NCBI GenBank assembly: GCA_947631335.1 | Contig: CANRKZ010000010.1 | Coordinates: forward strand, 1-37,093 | Reading direction: 5' to 3' | Length of the DNA: 37,093 nt | From: an uncultured Clostridia bacterium | Lineage (GTDB): Bacteria; Bacillota; Clostridia; TANB77; CAG-508 | Shown: piece after piece, positions 19,218-31,569 of the stretch | Layout of the letters: every line of letters starts with the position of its first letter | How positions within the stretch are numbered: the stretch's first letter is position 1 | The notes under the pieces: generated by a model | The model's database searches: none | What the model was told of the DNA's origin: nothing | Seen by the model: the letters and a program-made list of their open reading frames with translations, nothing else | Translations under genes and position numbers: made by a program

Positions 19218-19991
19218 ATGAAATTAGCAAAAGAATTATATAATTATAGGGAATTATTAAAGACTAATATAACTAAAGATGTTGGAGGTAAATATAAAAA
19301 TTCATTTTTAGGCGTTTTATGGTCTTTTGTAAACCCACTTTTACAAATAGCAGTATACGCATTAGTATTCCAAGTAATACTAAGGAGTAATATAGAAAAT
19401 TATGCAGTATATTTGTGTTGTGGATTAATTCCATGGCAATATTTTAGTAACGTTGTCTTACGAGGAGCTGCAACTATTATTGATAATGGAAATATCATAA
19501 AAAAAGTGTATTTTCCTAGAGAAATTTTACCAATATCAGTTGTAACTAGTGAAGGAGTAAACTTTTTGATTTCTACTATAATAATAATTGGATTTGTAAT
19601 ATTTGGAGGAATAGGACTATCAGCAAATATCTTTTGGTATTTTCTAATATTAGCAATACAATATGTAGTCTCTATAGGAATTGCGTTTATTGTATCAAGT
19701 TTAACAGTATATTTTAGAGATTTATTACATCTTTTAGGTGTATTTATGCAATTATTATTTTATGCAACACCAATTGTATATTCAATTACTGATGTACCAG
19801 CAGGTTTTCAATGGTTATTAAAACTAAATCCAATGACATATTTAATAGATGGTTATAGATCAATATTTTATAATAAAACAATGCCAAATTTTGATTATCT
19901 GTTAATAGCTTTGGTAATGGGGATTGTATTATGTGTTATAGGATATTTTATGTTTAAAAAATTACAAAAAGGATTTGCAGAGGAGTTGTAA
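19218..19991 (+). CDS. Polysaccharide ABC exporter permease (Wzm/TagG-like, ABC-2 type)
   Basis: YRELLKTNITKDVGGKYKNSFLGVLWSFVNPLLQIAVYALVF, LNPMTYLIDGYRSIFY; multiple TM segments. Start overlaps the upstream stop. Confidence 0.93.
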   Translation: MKLAKELYNYRELLKTNITKDVGGKYKNSFLGVLWSFVNPLLQIAVYALVFQVILRSNIENYAVYLCCGLIPWQYFSNVVLRGAATIIDNGNIIKKVYFPREILPISVVTSEGVNFLISTIIIIGFVIFGGIGLSANIFWYFLILAIQYVVSIGIAFIVSSLTVYFRDLLHLLGVFMQLLFYATPIVYSITDVPAGFQWLLKLNPMTYLIDGYRSIFYNKTMPNFDYLLIALVMGIVLCVIGYFMFKKLQKGFAEEL

Positions 19992-20084
19992 AGATATAGA
20001 ATTAGAAGCTTAGATATTTTAACTTTGCTTCTTATTTCGTATTTAAAAAGGTATTGTGTGAAAATATAATAAGGAGTTTTCTAT

Positions 20085-21038
20085 ATGAAAAAAATAAGTG
20101 TAATAATACCAGTATATAATACGGGAAAATACATAAAAAAATGTCTAGATTCAATATTTAATCAAACAATGAAAAATATAGAAATTATTATAATAAATGA
20201 TGGTTCTACAGATGATTCAGAAAAAATAATACATGATTGGATAGATCAGCATAAAACAAATATGGAAATAAGATATTTCAAAAAAGAAAATAGTGGATTA
20301 TCAGATGCAAGAAATTATGGAGTAAATAAAGCAACAGGAGATTATATATCATTTGTTGACTCAGATGATTATATTGAAAAAGATTTATATAAAAACATGG
20401 AAAAATACATGAATATGAATATAGATTTAATAAAGTTTAAAGCAATAGCTTTAGATGACAAAGGAAAAATATTAGAAAGATTACAAGGACCAATATTTGA
20501 CAAATGTACTGGAGAAGAAGCTTTTGCAAGATTATGCATAAAGGATAAATATTTAGAGGTTGCATGGTTGTACTTATATAGGAGAGAATTTTTTATTGAT
20601 AATAAATTTAAGTATGATAAAGGTACATATCATGAAGATTTTGGATTAACACCATTTGTTATAATACAAGCTAAAAGCGTGATATCTAGTGAGTATTTTG
20701 GATATTGCTATATAAAAAGGGAAAATAGTATAACGAATAGTACAGATGTCAAAAAAGACAAAAAAAAGGCTGCAGATATACTAAAGCATTATGATAATGC
20801 AATAGATAAAATAGAAAAAATAAATGTTGAAGAAAAGACAAAGAAACTAATAAAAAGATATTATTCTAATAGTTTGTTGCTAAAAGCTAGCTCACTCCAA
20901 GGAGAAGAACAAAAAAAGTATATACAAGAAATAAAATTAAGAAAAGTCTATAGAAATATAAAAGCAGAGAACTTAAAACAATTAATCAAGAAGATAATCA
21001 TAATGATTAACATTAAATTATATTTAAAGATGAGGTAA
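20085..21038 (+). CDS. GT2 family glycosyltransferase
   Basis: KKISVIIPVYNTGKYIKKCLDSIFNQTMKNIEIIIINDGSTDDS, LSDARNYGV, ISFVDSDDYIE. Confidence 0.92.
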   Translation: MKKISVIIPVYNTGKYIKKCLDSIFNQTMKNIEIIIINDGSTDDSEKIIHDWIDQHKTNMEIRYFKKENSGLSDARNYGVNKATGDYISFVDSDDYIEKDLYKNMEKYMNMNIDLIKFKAIALDDKGKILERLQGPIFDKCTGEEAFARLCIKDKYLEVAWLYLYRREFFIDNKFKYDKGTYHEDFGLTPFVIIQAKSVISSEYFGYCYIKRENSITNSTDVKKDKKKAADILKHYDNAIDKIEKINVEEKTKKLIKRYYSNSLLLKASSLQGEEQKKYIQEIKLRKVYRNIKAENLKQLIKKIIIMINIKLYLKMR

Positions 21039-21041
21039 AAT

Positions 21042-21995
21042 ATGCCAAAAGTAAGTGTTATTGTGCCAGTATATAATGTAGAAAAATATATAGAAAGATG
21101 CTTAAATTCATTAGTTAATCAAACAATGAAAGATATGGAAATAATAGTCGTGAATGATGGAAGTAAAGATACTTCAAAAAAAATCATAGAGAATTTTATG
21201 CAAAAGTATCCAGAAAAATTAGTTTATTTAGAAAAGCAAAATGGAGGACTATCAGATGCTAGAAATTATGCTATACCATATGCAAAAGGTGAATATATTG
21301 CATTTTTAGATTCGGATGACTATGTAGAGCAAAATATGTATAAAGATATGTATGAATTAGCTAAAAAAGAAAACAGTGATATGGTGGAGTGTGATTTCTA
21401 TTGGGAATATCCCGATAGAGTTAAATTAGATATCGGAGAAATTTACCACAATAAAAAAGAAATGCTGGAAAAAGTAAGAGTAGTTGCTTGGAACAAATTA
21501 ATAAAGAGAGAAATATTGAAAAAGACAAAAATAAGATTTCCGATAGGATATAGATATGAGGATGTGGAATTTACCTACAAACTAATTCCATATCTAGAAA
21601 AAATCTCTTTTTTAAAAAAGCCATGTATACATTATATTCAAAGAGATAATTCTATATCAAATTCATATAATGAAAGAACAAAAGAAATCTTTAATGTTTT
21701 AGAAAATGTTCTTGATTTTTACAAAGAAAATGAAATTTATGAAGAATATAAGGAACAATTAGAATATATTTATATTAGAATTTTATTTTGTAGTTCGCTG
21801 TTAAGGATGGTAAAGATAAAAGATAAAAAAGTAAGAAGAAAATTGTTAGCAGAAACATGGAAAAAAGTAAATACAACATTTCCAGATTGGAAACGAAATA
21901 GACTTTTAAAAAAGAAAAGTAAAAAAAATTTTTATATGAGAACTTTAAATAAAATTACTTATAGGATTTACTGTAGTATATTTAGAAAAATTTAA
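21042..21995 (+). CDS. GT2 family glycosyltransferase
   Basis: PKVSVIVPVYNVEKYIERCLNSLVNQTMKDMEIIVVNDGSKDTS, AFLDSDDYVE. Confidence 0.92.
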   Translation: MPKVSVIVPVYNVEKYIERCLNSLVNQTMKDMEIIVVNDGSKDTSKKIIENFMQKYPEKLVYLEKQNGGLSDARNYAIPYAKGEYIAFLDSDDYVEQNMYKDMYELAKKENSDMVECDFYWEYPDRVKLDIGEIYHNKKEMLEKVRVVAWNKLIKREILKKTKIRFPIGYRYEDVEFTYKLIPYLEKISFLKKPCIHYIQRDNSISNSYNERTKEIFNVLENVLDFYKENEIYEEYKEQLEYIYIRILFCSSLLRMVKIKDKKVRRKLLAETWKKVNTTFPDWKRNRLLKKKSKKNFYMRTLNKITYRIYCSIFRKI

Positions 21996-22028
21996 GAAAA
22001 AATATTTAGACATAAAGAGGAGAAAAAA

Positions 22029-23135
22029 ATGAAAAAACTTTTATTTGGAATAACAAGTCTAACCTTAGGGGGAGCAGAAAGAGTATTAGTGGATCTATCA
22101 AATGCCTTATGTGATAAATATGATATTACTATTTTTACTATATACGCCCAAGGGGAATTAGAAAAACAATTATCTAAAAAAATAAAAGTAAGATCACTAT
22201 ATGATATACAGTATAATGAATTGACAAATGGAAAGAAAAAGATAGTTCCTTTAAAGATTTTTCTGAATAAGAAAAAAATATATAAAAAATATATATGTGA
22301 TAATTATGATATAGAAATAGCATTTTTGGAAGGTCCAATAACTAGGTTATTTAGTGTAAAAAATAAAAATACTAGAAAAATAGCATGGATACATAATGAT
22401 ATTTCTGAAGTTTTTGGAAATGACATAAAGGCAAAGTTAAAAAGAAAAATTGACAAAAAAATATATTCTAAATATGAGACTTTAGTTTTTGTGAGTCAAG
22501 ATAATAAGGAAAAGTTTAAAGATATTTATAAAGTGAAAAATAAAAAAGAGGTTATATATAATTATATAGATAAGGAGAACATCATAAAAAAAGCAAATTT
22601 AACAAGTGATGTAGGGTTTGATAAAGACACTATAAACTTCGTTACAGTAGCAAGACTAGTACCTCAAAAGGCAATAGACAGATTAATTAATATCCATACT
22701 AAATTGATAAAAGAAGGGTTAAGACATAATATTTATGTAATAGGTGACGGCCCGGAAAAAGAAAAATTAATTAAAATGATACAAAATAATCAGATTCAAA
22801 GTACATTTCATTTATTAGGAAAAAAAGAGAATCCATATCCATATATTAAAAATGCAGATTATTTTTGCTTATTATCGAATTTTGAAGGGTATGGAATGGT
22901 TTTGGAAGAAGCTAAAATATTAGATAAACCAATAGTTATAACAGATACAGCAGCAAGAGAAGCAGTAAATAATTATCAACGAACAACCATATTGAAAAAT
23001 AGTGAAAAAGAAATTTATGAAGGGCTAAGAAAGATAATAGTAGATAAAGATATAGATAATAGCAGTAATCGAATAATGAATAGATATTGTAATGACCAAA
23101 TATTAAAAAAAGTAATACAGTTAATAGAAAAATAG
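22029..23135 (+). CDS. GT4 family glycosyltransferase
   Basis: LTLGGAERVLVDLSNAL N-terminus, NFVTVARLVPQKAIDRLI, YVIGDGPEKEKL, LLSNFEGYGMVLEEAK. Confidence 0.92.
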   Translation: MKKLLFGITSLTLGGAERVLVDLSNALCDKYDITIFTIYAQGELEKQLSKKIKVRSLYDIQYNELTNGKKKIVPLKIFLNKKKIYKKYICDNYDIEIAFLEGPITRLFSVKNKNTRKIAWIHNDISEVFGNDIKAKLKRKIDKKIYSKYETLVFVSQDNKEKFKDIYKVKNKKEVIYNYIDKENIIKKANLTSDVGFDKDTINFVTVARLVPQKAIDRLINIHTKLIKEGLRHNIYVIGDGPEKEKLIKMIQNNQIQSTFHLLGKKENPYPYIKNADYFCLLSNFEGYGMVLEEAKILDKPIVITDTAAREAVNNYQRTTILKNSEKEIYEGLRKIIVDKDIDNSSNRIMNRYCNDQILKKVIQLIEK

Positions 23136-23146
23136 GGAGAAATAGT

Positions 23147-24022
23147 ATGAAAATATCAATACTAACACCAACTTATAATAGAAAAGATTTATTGAAGAGA
23201 TTATATTCTAGTTTGCTTAAAAATTCCAAACATGGACTAGATATTGAATGGCTCATAATGGATGATGGTTCAACTGATGATACAAAAACAATAGTGAAAG
23301 AATTTAAAAAAGAAAATAAAATAGAGATAAAGTATTATAATCAGGAGAATCAGGGAAAAATGGTAGCTATAAATAATCTAGTAACATATGCAACAGGAGA
23401 ATTAATAATTGATTGTGATTCAGATGATTATTTTACAAATAATGCTTTTAAGATTATAAAAGAAGAATATGAAAAATATAAAAATCAAAATAATATCTAT
23501 GGTTTATGTTTCTTAAAATTTGATCAAAATGGTAAGAATATGGGAAATGAATTTAGAAATCAAAGAACAACCATGTTTGATTTATACTTTAAAGAAGGAG
23601 AAACAGGAGAGAAAGCTATTGTATTTTTTTCAGGCGTAAGAAAAAAATATAAACATGAATTAGAACATGGCGAAAATTTTATAACAGAAGCAAGAATGTA
23701 TCATAAAATGGATCAAAGTTATAAAATGATTTGCATAAATAAGACTATTATGATTTGTGAGTATCAACCCAAAGGTTATAGCAAAAATATAAAAAAACAA
23801 TTTAAAGAAAATCCATATGGATATTATGAATATTTTAAAGAAATTTTACAAAGAGATATGAAAGGAGTAAATTTTAAAAAAAGACTGTATGTAATAAAAC
23901 ATTATATATTGTTTAGCTATTTAACTAAGCAATATCATATAAGAAAGGTTAAAAATTGGCTAAATAGAATACTTATCTGTTTTATGTGGATTCCAGGGAT
24001 AGTAAAAAGTAGTAGGATTTGA
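23147..24022 (+). CDS. GT2 family glycosyltransferase
   Basis: KISILTPTYNRKDLLKRLYSSLL, MDDGSTDDT, LIIDCDSDDYF. Confidence 0.9.
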   Translation: MKISILTPTYNRKDLLKRLYSSLLKNSKHGLDIEWLIMDDGSTDDTKTIVKEFKKENKIEIKYYNQENQGKMVAINNLVTYATGELIIDCDSDDYFTNNAFKIIKEEYEKYKNQNNIYGLCFLKFDQNGKNMGNEFRNQRTTMFDLYFKEGETGEKAIVFFSGVRKKYKHELEHGENFITEARMYHKMDQSYKMICINKTIMICEYQPKGYSKNIKKQFKENPYGYYEYFKEILQRDMKGVNFKKRLYVIKHYILFSYLTKQYHIRKVKNWLNRILICFMWIPGIVKSSRI

Positions 24023-24089
24023 TAAATATTGTAGAGAAAAAATCAAAAATAATAAGAAATAACAAGATAAATTACAACGTACACAAAGT

Positions 24090-24123
24090 AAAAACGTTAG
24101 ACTAAAGTGTTTAACGTTTTTAA
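24090..24123 (+). terminator. Rho-independent terminator at the end of the glycosyltransferase block
   Basis: AAAAACGTTA-gactaaagtgtt-TAACGTTTTT. Confidence 0.7.
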
Positions 24124-24158
24124 ATTTTGAAACATTAATAAAATTGAATTTTAATTGC

Positions 24159-24187
24159 TTTACTTTTATATATGTGAATGATATAAT
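24159..24187 (+). promoter_or_regulatory. Putative promoter for the gtrA-like gene
   Basis: TTTACT - 17 nt - TATAAT. Confidence 0.4.
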
Positions 24188-24253
24188 TGAACTAATGTAA
24201 TGAAACAGTTTAGTTTAAAGAATTAATGAGTTTATAAAAGAATAGAGGAAAAA

Positions 24254-24679
24254 ATGAAGAAAATAGAAGAATTGATTAAGAAAGTATGTACAAGAGAAAT
24301 GATTTTATATATTACTTTTGGAATACTTACAACATTAGTAAACTTAGGATCATTTTATGTAATGAATACATTTTTTCATTGGGAGGAGAATATATCTAAC
24401 TTTATAGCTATATTATTAGCAGTTCTTTTCGCATATGTAACAAATAAAGATTTAGTTTTTCATTCAGAGGCTCAATCTTTAAAAGAAAAAATTCAGGAAT
24501 TTTGTAAGTTTATATTAGGAAGAGCATTTACTATGATAGTGGAATTCGTAGGAGGATTTGTATTATTTAAACTTCCAATTCCTAATATCATTACCAAAAT
24601 GGTACTTACTATAATTGTGATTATTTTAAATTTCTTTATCAGCAAATTTTTTGCTTTTAGAAGTAAAAAAGATAATTAA
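24254..24679 (+). CDS. GtrA-like four-TM membrane protein
   Basis: YITFGILTTLVNLGSFYVMN, FAYVTNKDLVF, FFISKFFAFRS: GtrA family layout. Confidence 0.88.
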   Translation: MKKIEELIKKVCTREMILYITFGILTTLVNLGSFYVMNTFFHWEENISNFIAILLAVLFAYVTNKDLVFHSEAQSLKEKIQEFCKFILGRAFTMIVEFVGGFVLFKLPIPNIITKMVLTIIVIILNFFISKFFAFRSKKDN

Positions 24680-24701
24680 TCTAGAAAGAAGGAAGTAAAA
24701 A

Positions 24702-25652
24702 ATGAAAAAAATAAGTGTCATAATACCGGCATATAATGAAGAAGAATCTTTACCAATTTTATATAAAAGAATGGAAAAATTAATAAAAAGTATGGAAAAT
24801 TATGAATTTGAAATTCTTTTTGTGAATGATGGAAGCAAAGATAAAACACTTGAAATAATAAAGAAAATGAGACAAGAAGATAATAGAATTTGCTATGTAG
24901 ATTTTTCAAGAAACTTTGGAAAAGAAATAGCAATGATAGCAGGATTAGATTATGCAACAGGAGATTGCGTTATCTTTATGGATGCAGATTTACAAGATCC
25001 ACCAGAACTAATACCAGAATTAGTAAAATACTGGGAAGAAGGATATGATGATGTATATGCAAAAAGAAAATCAAGAAAAGGAGAGAGCTTTTTAAAGAAA
25101 TTTACATCTAAGATGTATTATAAAGTATTACAACACTTAACAAAAGTCGAGATCCAAAGAGATACAGGTGACTTTAGATTGTTAGACAGACGATGTGTAA
25201 ATGCTTTAAAAAAATTAAGAGAATCACAAAGAAATACAAAGAGTATGTTTAGCTGGATTGGATATAAGAAAAAAGAAGTATTATATGATAGAGATCCAAG
25301 AGTAGCAGGAAAAACAAAATGGAATTATATAAAATTAGTTGATTTAGCAATTGATGGAATAACATCTTTTACTACATCTCCACTTAGACTTTCAACATTT
25401 ATTGCTATACCAACATTTGCAGTGCTATTTATATATTTTATTTATGTAATTGTAAAATGTTTTGTTGTGAAAGAAGCTATCCAAGCCTTTCAAGCAATTA
25501 TATTGCTAATTTTATTCTTTTCTGGGATTCAAATATTATTATTTGGAATTGTAGGAGAGTATTTAGGTAGGATCTTTAAGGAAACGAAAAATAGACCATT
25601 ATATCTAGTAAATGAATATAATGGGAAAAAAGAAATGAATGATAAAAATTAG
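24702..25652 (+). CDS. GT2 glycosyltransferase with TM domain (GtrB/DPM1-like, polyprenyl-phosphate hexose synthase)
   Basis: KISVIIPAYNEEESLPILYKRM, FMDADLQDPPELI, RDTGDFRLLDR, RVAGKTKWNYIKL, two C-terminal TM segments. Confidence 0.92.
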   Translation: MKKISVIIPAYNEEESLPILYKRMEKLIKSMENYEFEILFVNDGSKDKTLEIIKKMRQEDNRICYVDFSRNFGKEIAMIAGLDYATGDCVIFMDADLQDPPELIPELVKYWEEGYDDVYAKRKSRKGESFLKKFTSKMYYKVLQHLTKVEIQRDTGDFRLLDRRCVNALKKLRESQRNTKSMFSWIGYKKKEVLYDRDPRVAGKTKWNYIKLVDLAIDGITSFTTSPLRLSTFIAIPTFAVLFIYFIYVIVKCFVVKEAIQAFQAIILLILFFSGIQILLFGIVGEYLGRIFKETKNRPLYLVNEYNGKKEMNDKN

Positions 25653-25664
25653 TATTAATTAATA

Positions 25665-25700
25665 AAGGAATGTTGTTATATTAATATAACAACATTCCTT
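25665..25700. terminator. Perfect 36-nt palindrome, probable terminator of the polysaccharide locus
   Basis: AAGGAATGTTGTTATATTAATATAACAACATTCCTT is its own reverse complement. Confidence 0.7.
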
Positions 25701-25704
25701 AGTA

Positions 25705-25733
25705 TTGTAAAATATTATGAAATATAGTATAAT
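25705..25733 (+). promoter_or_regulatory. Putative promoter for trpS
   Basis: TTGTAA - 17 nt - TATAAT, 30 bp upstream of the trpS start. Confidence 0.6.
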
Positions 25734-25763
25734 ACCTACATAAGTAAAGGAGAAGAGAAAACT

Positions 25764-26765
25764 ATGGAGAAAAAGAGAATATTAACAGGAGATAGACCAA
25801 CAGGAAGATTACATATTGGGCATTATTTCGGATCATTAAAAAAGAGAGTAGAAATGCAAGAAAGTGATAAATATGATTCTTATATATTAATAGCAGATGT
25901 TCAAGCACTAACAGATAATTTTAACAATCCAGAAAAGGTAAGAAAAAACGTAAGAGAAGTAGCAATGGATTATTTATCAGTAGGAATCGATCCTAAGAAA
26001 ACTACAATTTATATTCAGTCTATGATACCAGAAGTAGCAGAATTAACAGTATTTTATTCTAATTTAGTAACCATTGCAAGACTACAAAGAAATCCAACGG
26101 TGAAAACAGAAATTGCACAAAAAAGAGATTTGTTTGGAGAAAGTGTAACATATGGATTCTTAGGGTATCCTGTAAGTCAAGCTGCTGATATAACAGCATT
26201 TGAAGGAGAACTTGTTCCAGTAGGAGAAGATCAATTGCCATTAATTGAGCAAGCAAGAGAAATTGTAAGAAAATTTAATAATATTTATGGAAAAGTATTA
26301 ATAGAACCACAAGCAGTGCTATCAAGCGGAAAAAGGATAAAAGGTCTAGACGGTAATGAAAAAATGGGAAAATCTTTAGGAAATGCCATTTATTTATCAG
26401 ATAGTGAGGAAGAAATAACAAAGAAAGTAATGAGTGCACTAACAGATCCAAATAGAATAAAAAAGGATGATTTAGGAAATCCTGACATATGTATGGTAGC
26501 TTATTATCACAACTTATTTAGCACAAAAGAAGAAGTAAAAACAGTATGCGAAGAATGTAAAGGTGGAAAAAGGGGTTGTGTAGCTTGTAAAAAACAATTA
26601 GCAAAAAATATAATAGAAGAATTAAGACCAATTAGAGAAAAAAGGGCTTATTATGAACAACATCCAGAAGAAGTTGATAAAATTTTAATGGAAGGAACAA
26701 AAAAAGCACAAAAAGTAGCTAAGGATACAATAAAAAGAGTAAAAAAAGCAATGAAACTAGATTAT

Positions 26766-26774
<9 letters not shown>
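25764..26774 (+). CDS. trpS: Tryptophanyl-tRNA synthetase
   Basis: KRILTGDRPTGRLHIGHYFGSL (HIGH), DQLPLIEQAREIVRKFN, KMGKSLGN (KMSKS-like), CEECKGGKRGCVACKKQLA. Confidence 0.96.
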
Positions 26775-28181
<1,407 letters not shown>

Positions 28182-28234
28182 TACTTAAAAATAAAGCCAA
28201 AATACAGAAATAAAAATGATGCGAGGTAAGGTGT

Positions 28235-28735
28235 ATGAGTGGAGAAAAAAGAAAAGACTATTTGACATGGGATGAATATTTTATGGCAATCGCAAAATTG
28301 TCTGCTATGAGAAGCAAGGATCCATCTACACAAGTAGGAGCTTGTATTGTAAGTAATGATAATCGAATTTTATCGATTGGATACAATGGAGCTCCAAATG
28401 GATTTAGTGATGAAAAATTTCCTTGGGGAAGAGAGGGTGATAATTTAGATACCAAATATCCATATGTTTGTCATGCTGAATTAAATGCAATTTTAAATTA
28501 TAGAGGAAGTAAAAAAGATTTAGAAAATTCTAAAATTTATGTAGATTTATTTCCCTGCAATGAATGTGCAAAAATTATTATTCAATCTGGTATTAAAGAG
28601 GTGATTTATCTATCTGATAAATATGCCAACTCTGAAAATAATATTGCTTCTAGAAAATTGCTAGATGAATGCGCAATAAAATATGGTAAAGTAAAATTAA
28701 AACAAGAAAAAGATATAAAAATTGAATTGAATTAG
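28235..28735 (+). CDS. Deoxycytidylate (dCMP) deaminase
   Basis: [56 protein letters not shown] zinc-deaminase motifs. Confidence 0.93.
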   Translation: MSGEKRKDYLTWDEYFMAIAKLSAMRSKDPSTQVGACIVSNDNRILSIGYNGAPNGFSDEKFPWGREGDNLDTKYPYVCHAELNAILNYRGSKKDLENSKIYVDLFPCNECAKIIIQSGIKEVIYLSDKYANSENNIASRKLLDECAIKYGKVKLKQEKDIKIELN

Positions 28736-28756
28736 AAGCTTCAATTCAATTTTTTT
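28717..28756. terminator. Bidirectional terminator between convergent dCMP deaminase and rimI
   Basis: AAAAATTGAATTGAA-ttagaagc-TTCAATTCAATTTTTTT. Confidence 0.85.
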
Positions 28757-29178
28757 GTCATAATAATAGCATTTTGATTTTGATAATAATTTTTTCGAGT
28801 TCCTAAATTTTTAAAACCAAATTTTTTATATAAACGAATAGCAGGTAAATTATTTTCATTTACTTCTAAAGAAAGTGAAGTTAAGTTTAATTGTATAGAA
28901 AGCGAAATTAAATTTTCTAAAAGTAAAGTACCAATTCCTTGATTTCGGTAAAATTTTTTCGTTACAATATTCATAATATCTGCTTCGTCCATAATGATTT
29001 TAATGCCTGCAAAACCTACGATTTCATTATTTATTTTAGCTAGAATATAAGTAGAATTATGATTATCCAGTTCTTCTTTTAAAATAGAATAATTCCAAAA
29101 ATTATCAAAATCATTTATTAAGTTATTTTTGATAAGATCTAAATCAGCTAATGTCATTTTGCTTATTTCTATATTCAT
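28741..29178 (-). CDS. rimI: Ribosomal-protein-alanine N-acetyltransferase RimI-like (GNAT)
   Basis: VTKKFYRNQGIGTLLLENLI acetyl-CoA motif, LEVNENNLPAIRLYKKFGFKNLGTRKNYY; adjacent to tsaB/tsaE. Confidence 0.9.
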   Translation of the reverse strand: MNIEISKMTLADLDLIKNNLINDFDNFWNYSILKEELDNHNSTYILAKINNEIVGFAGIKIIMDEADIMNIVTKKFYRNQGIGTLLLENLISLSIQLNLTSLSLEVNENNLPAIRLYKKFGFKNLGTRKNYYQNQNAIIMTKKLN

Positions 29179-29182
29179 TATT

Positions 29183-29920
29183 CTAATCCTTTCTAAAATG
29201 GTTGTTTTGTTTTTCTTCTAATTGTCTTTGTGCTTGTGGCTTTTTTAAATATAAAGGTAAAACTTCCTTAGTATTAGCCCTAGATTTATAGTTATCAAAT
29301 CCTGCAATTCCTAAAGAATAAGAATTTATAAGATTAGAATCATTGGCAGCAAAATTTGCATGTTTATAAACTTTTTGTATAGCCGTTTTATAAATATCTG
29401 AACCATCACCAACAAAATAAAGAGATGGATTTTCTAAAGTATCTTCGCAATAACTTTTTAGAATAGCAAGACAAGTTTCTATACTTTCTGCTTGCGGTTC
29501 TATTAAGTTTTCTAGAACACTATTTTTCTTCTCATAGAAAGCAAAATAACAATTATCATTTTTACAATCTATTATGCTACAAATAAATTCATTTTCCTGA
29601 ATATCATCTTTAATATTATAAGCTAAAACTTCTAACGAATTAATACCTATACAAGGTATATTTAGACTATCACCAAAAGCTTTTGCAGTGGAAACTCCAA
29701 TTCGAATTCCAGTAAAAGAACCAGGACCAATATCACAAGTAATTAAATTAATATCTTGTAGAGTTAAATTACTTTTTGTGAAAGCTTCTTTAATCATTGG
29801 CATTAAATTTTCAGAATGTGTTCTTCCTGTATTTGTATCTAGACTACAAATTAGTTTAGTGTTTTCTAAAATAGAAACACCGCAAATATTACTTGTCGTA
29901 TCAATACTTAATATCTTCAA
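29183..29920 (-). CDS. tsaB: tRNA threonylcarbamoyladenosine biosynthesis protein TsaB
   Basis: MKILSIDTTSNICGVSIL, RTHSENLMPMI, GPGSFTGIRIGVSTAKAF. Confidence 0.94.
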   Translation of the reverse strand: MKILSIDTTSNICGVSILENTKLICSLDTNTGRTHSENLMPMIKEAFTKSNLTLQDINLITCDIGPGSFTGIRIGVSTAKAFGDSLNIPCIGINSLEVLAYNIKDDIQENEFICSIIDCKNDNCYFAFYEKKNSVLENLIEPQAESIETCLAILKSYCEDTLENPSLYFVGDGSDIYKTAIQKVYKHANFAANDSNLINSYSLGIAGFDNYKSRANTKEVLPLYLKKPQAQRQLEEKQNNHFRKD

Positions 29921-30357
29921 AATAAAACCTCCTTTGAAGTGACATTTAAAATTCTAATTTCTTCATTTAAAGAGTCTTTGGAAAAAGTAATATGGATATA
30001 ATTTTCAGGTAGGACATCTTCGATTAATTCACCCCATTCAATTAAACAAATACCTTTTTCAAAATATTCTTCTCCACCAATCTCATAAAATTCAGAAGAG
30101 TCTTCCAATCGATAAACATCAAAATGATAAATATTAATATTTTCTTTTTTATATTCATTTACAATGTTAAAAGTAGGACTAGAAATTTCTTTTTCTAAAT
30201 TAAAATAGGATAAGAAACCTTCTACAAATTTAGTTTTACCAGATCCCAATTCACCAGTTAGCACAATAACACTATTAGAGGTCAATTTAGATGCTAGTTT
30301 TTTTGCAAAATCTTTAGTATCCTTTTCACTTTTAGAAATAAATTTATAAATTCCCAT
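29917..30357 (-). CDS. tsaE: tRNA threonylcarbamoyladenosine biosynthesis ATPase TsaE
   Basis: VIVLTGELGSGKTKFVEGFL, SSPTFNIVNEY, HFDVYRLE, CLIEWGE. Confidence 0.95.
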   Translation of the reverse strand: MGIYKFISKSEKDTKDFAKKLASKLTSNSVIVLTGELGSGKTKFVEGFLSYFNLEKEISSPTFNIVNEYKKENINIYHFDVYRLEDSSEFYEIGGEEYFEKGICLIEWGELIEDVLPENYIHITFSKDSLNEEIRILNVTSKEVLF

Positions 30358-30471
30358 AATTTCTCCTTTTTATGAAGTTATTAATAAAAAATGTTAATAC
30401 AATTTAAATATTAAAACTAGTTTAATATTACCTATTATAATATAAAAAATAAAAAAATTCAATGAAAAGGG

Positions 30472-30500
30472 TTGATAAATTATTATGGTTGTAATATAAT
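30472..30500 (+). promoter_or_regulatory. Putative sigma-A promoter for mreB
   Basis: TTGATA - 17 nt - TATAAT. Confidence 0.65.
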
Positions 30501-30543
30501 TGTAATGAATTTGTAATAAAAGAGAAATAAAAATAGATTGTGA

Positions 30544-31567
<1,024 letters not shown>

Positions 31568-31569
31568 AA

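Noticed and set aside
19992-20084. Possible terminator/promoter between the ABC permease and the first GT2
   Set aside because: Only a 6-bp stem (AGAAGC/GCTTCT) and a TATAAT without a convincing -35; too weak to list.
24023-24253. Possible small RNA in the 230-bp gap before gtrA
   Set aside because: A terminator hairpin and a putative promoter explain the gap; no further structure could be supported by eye.
29688-29942. Plus-strand ORF of 84 aa opposite tsaB
   Set aside because: Antisense to a conserved tsaB gene; no recognisable protein features.
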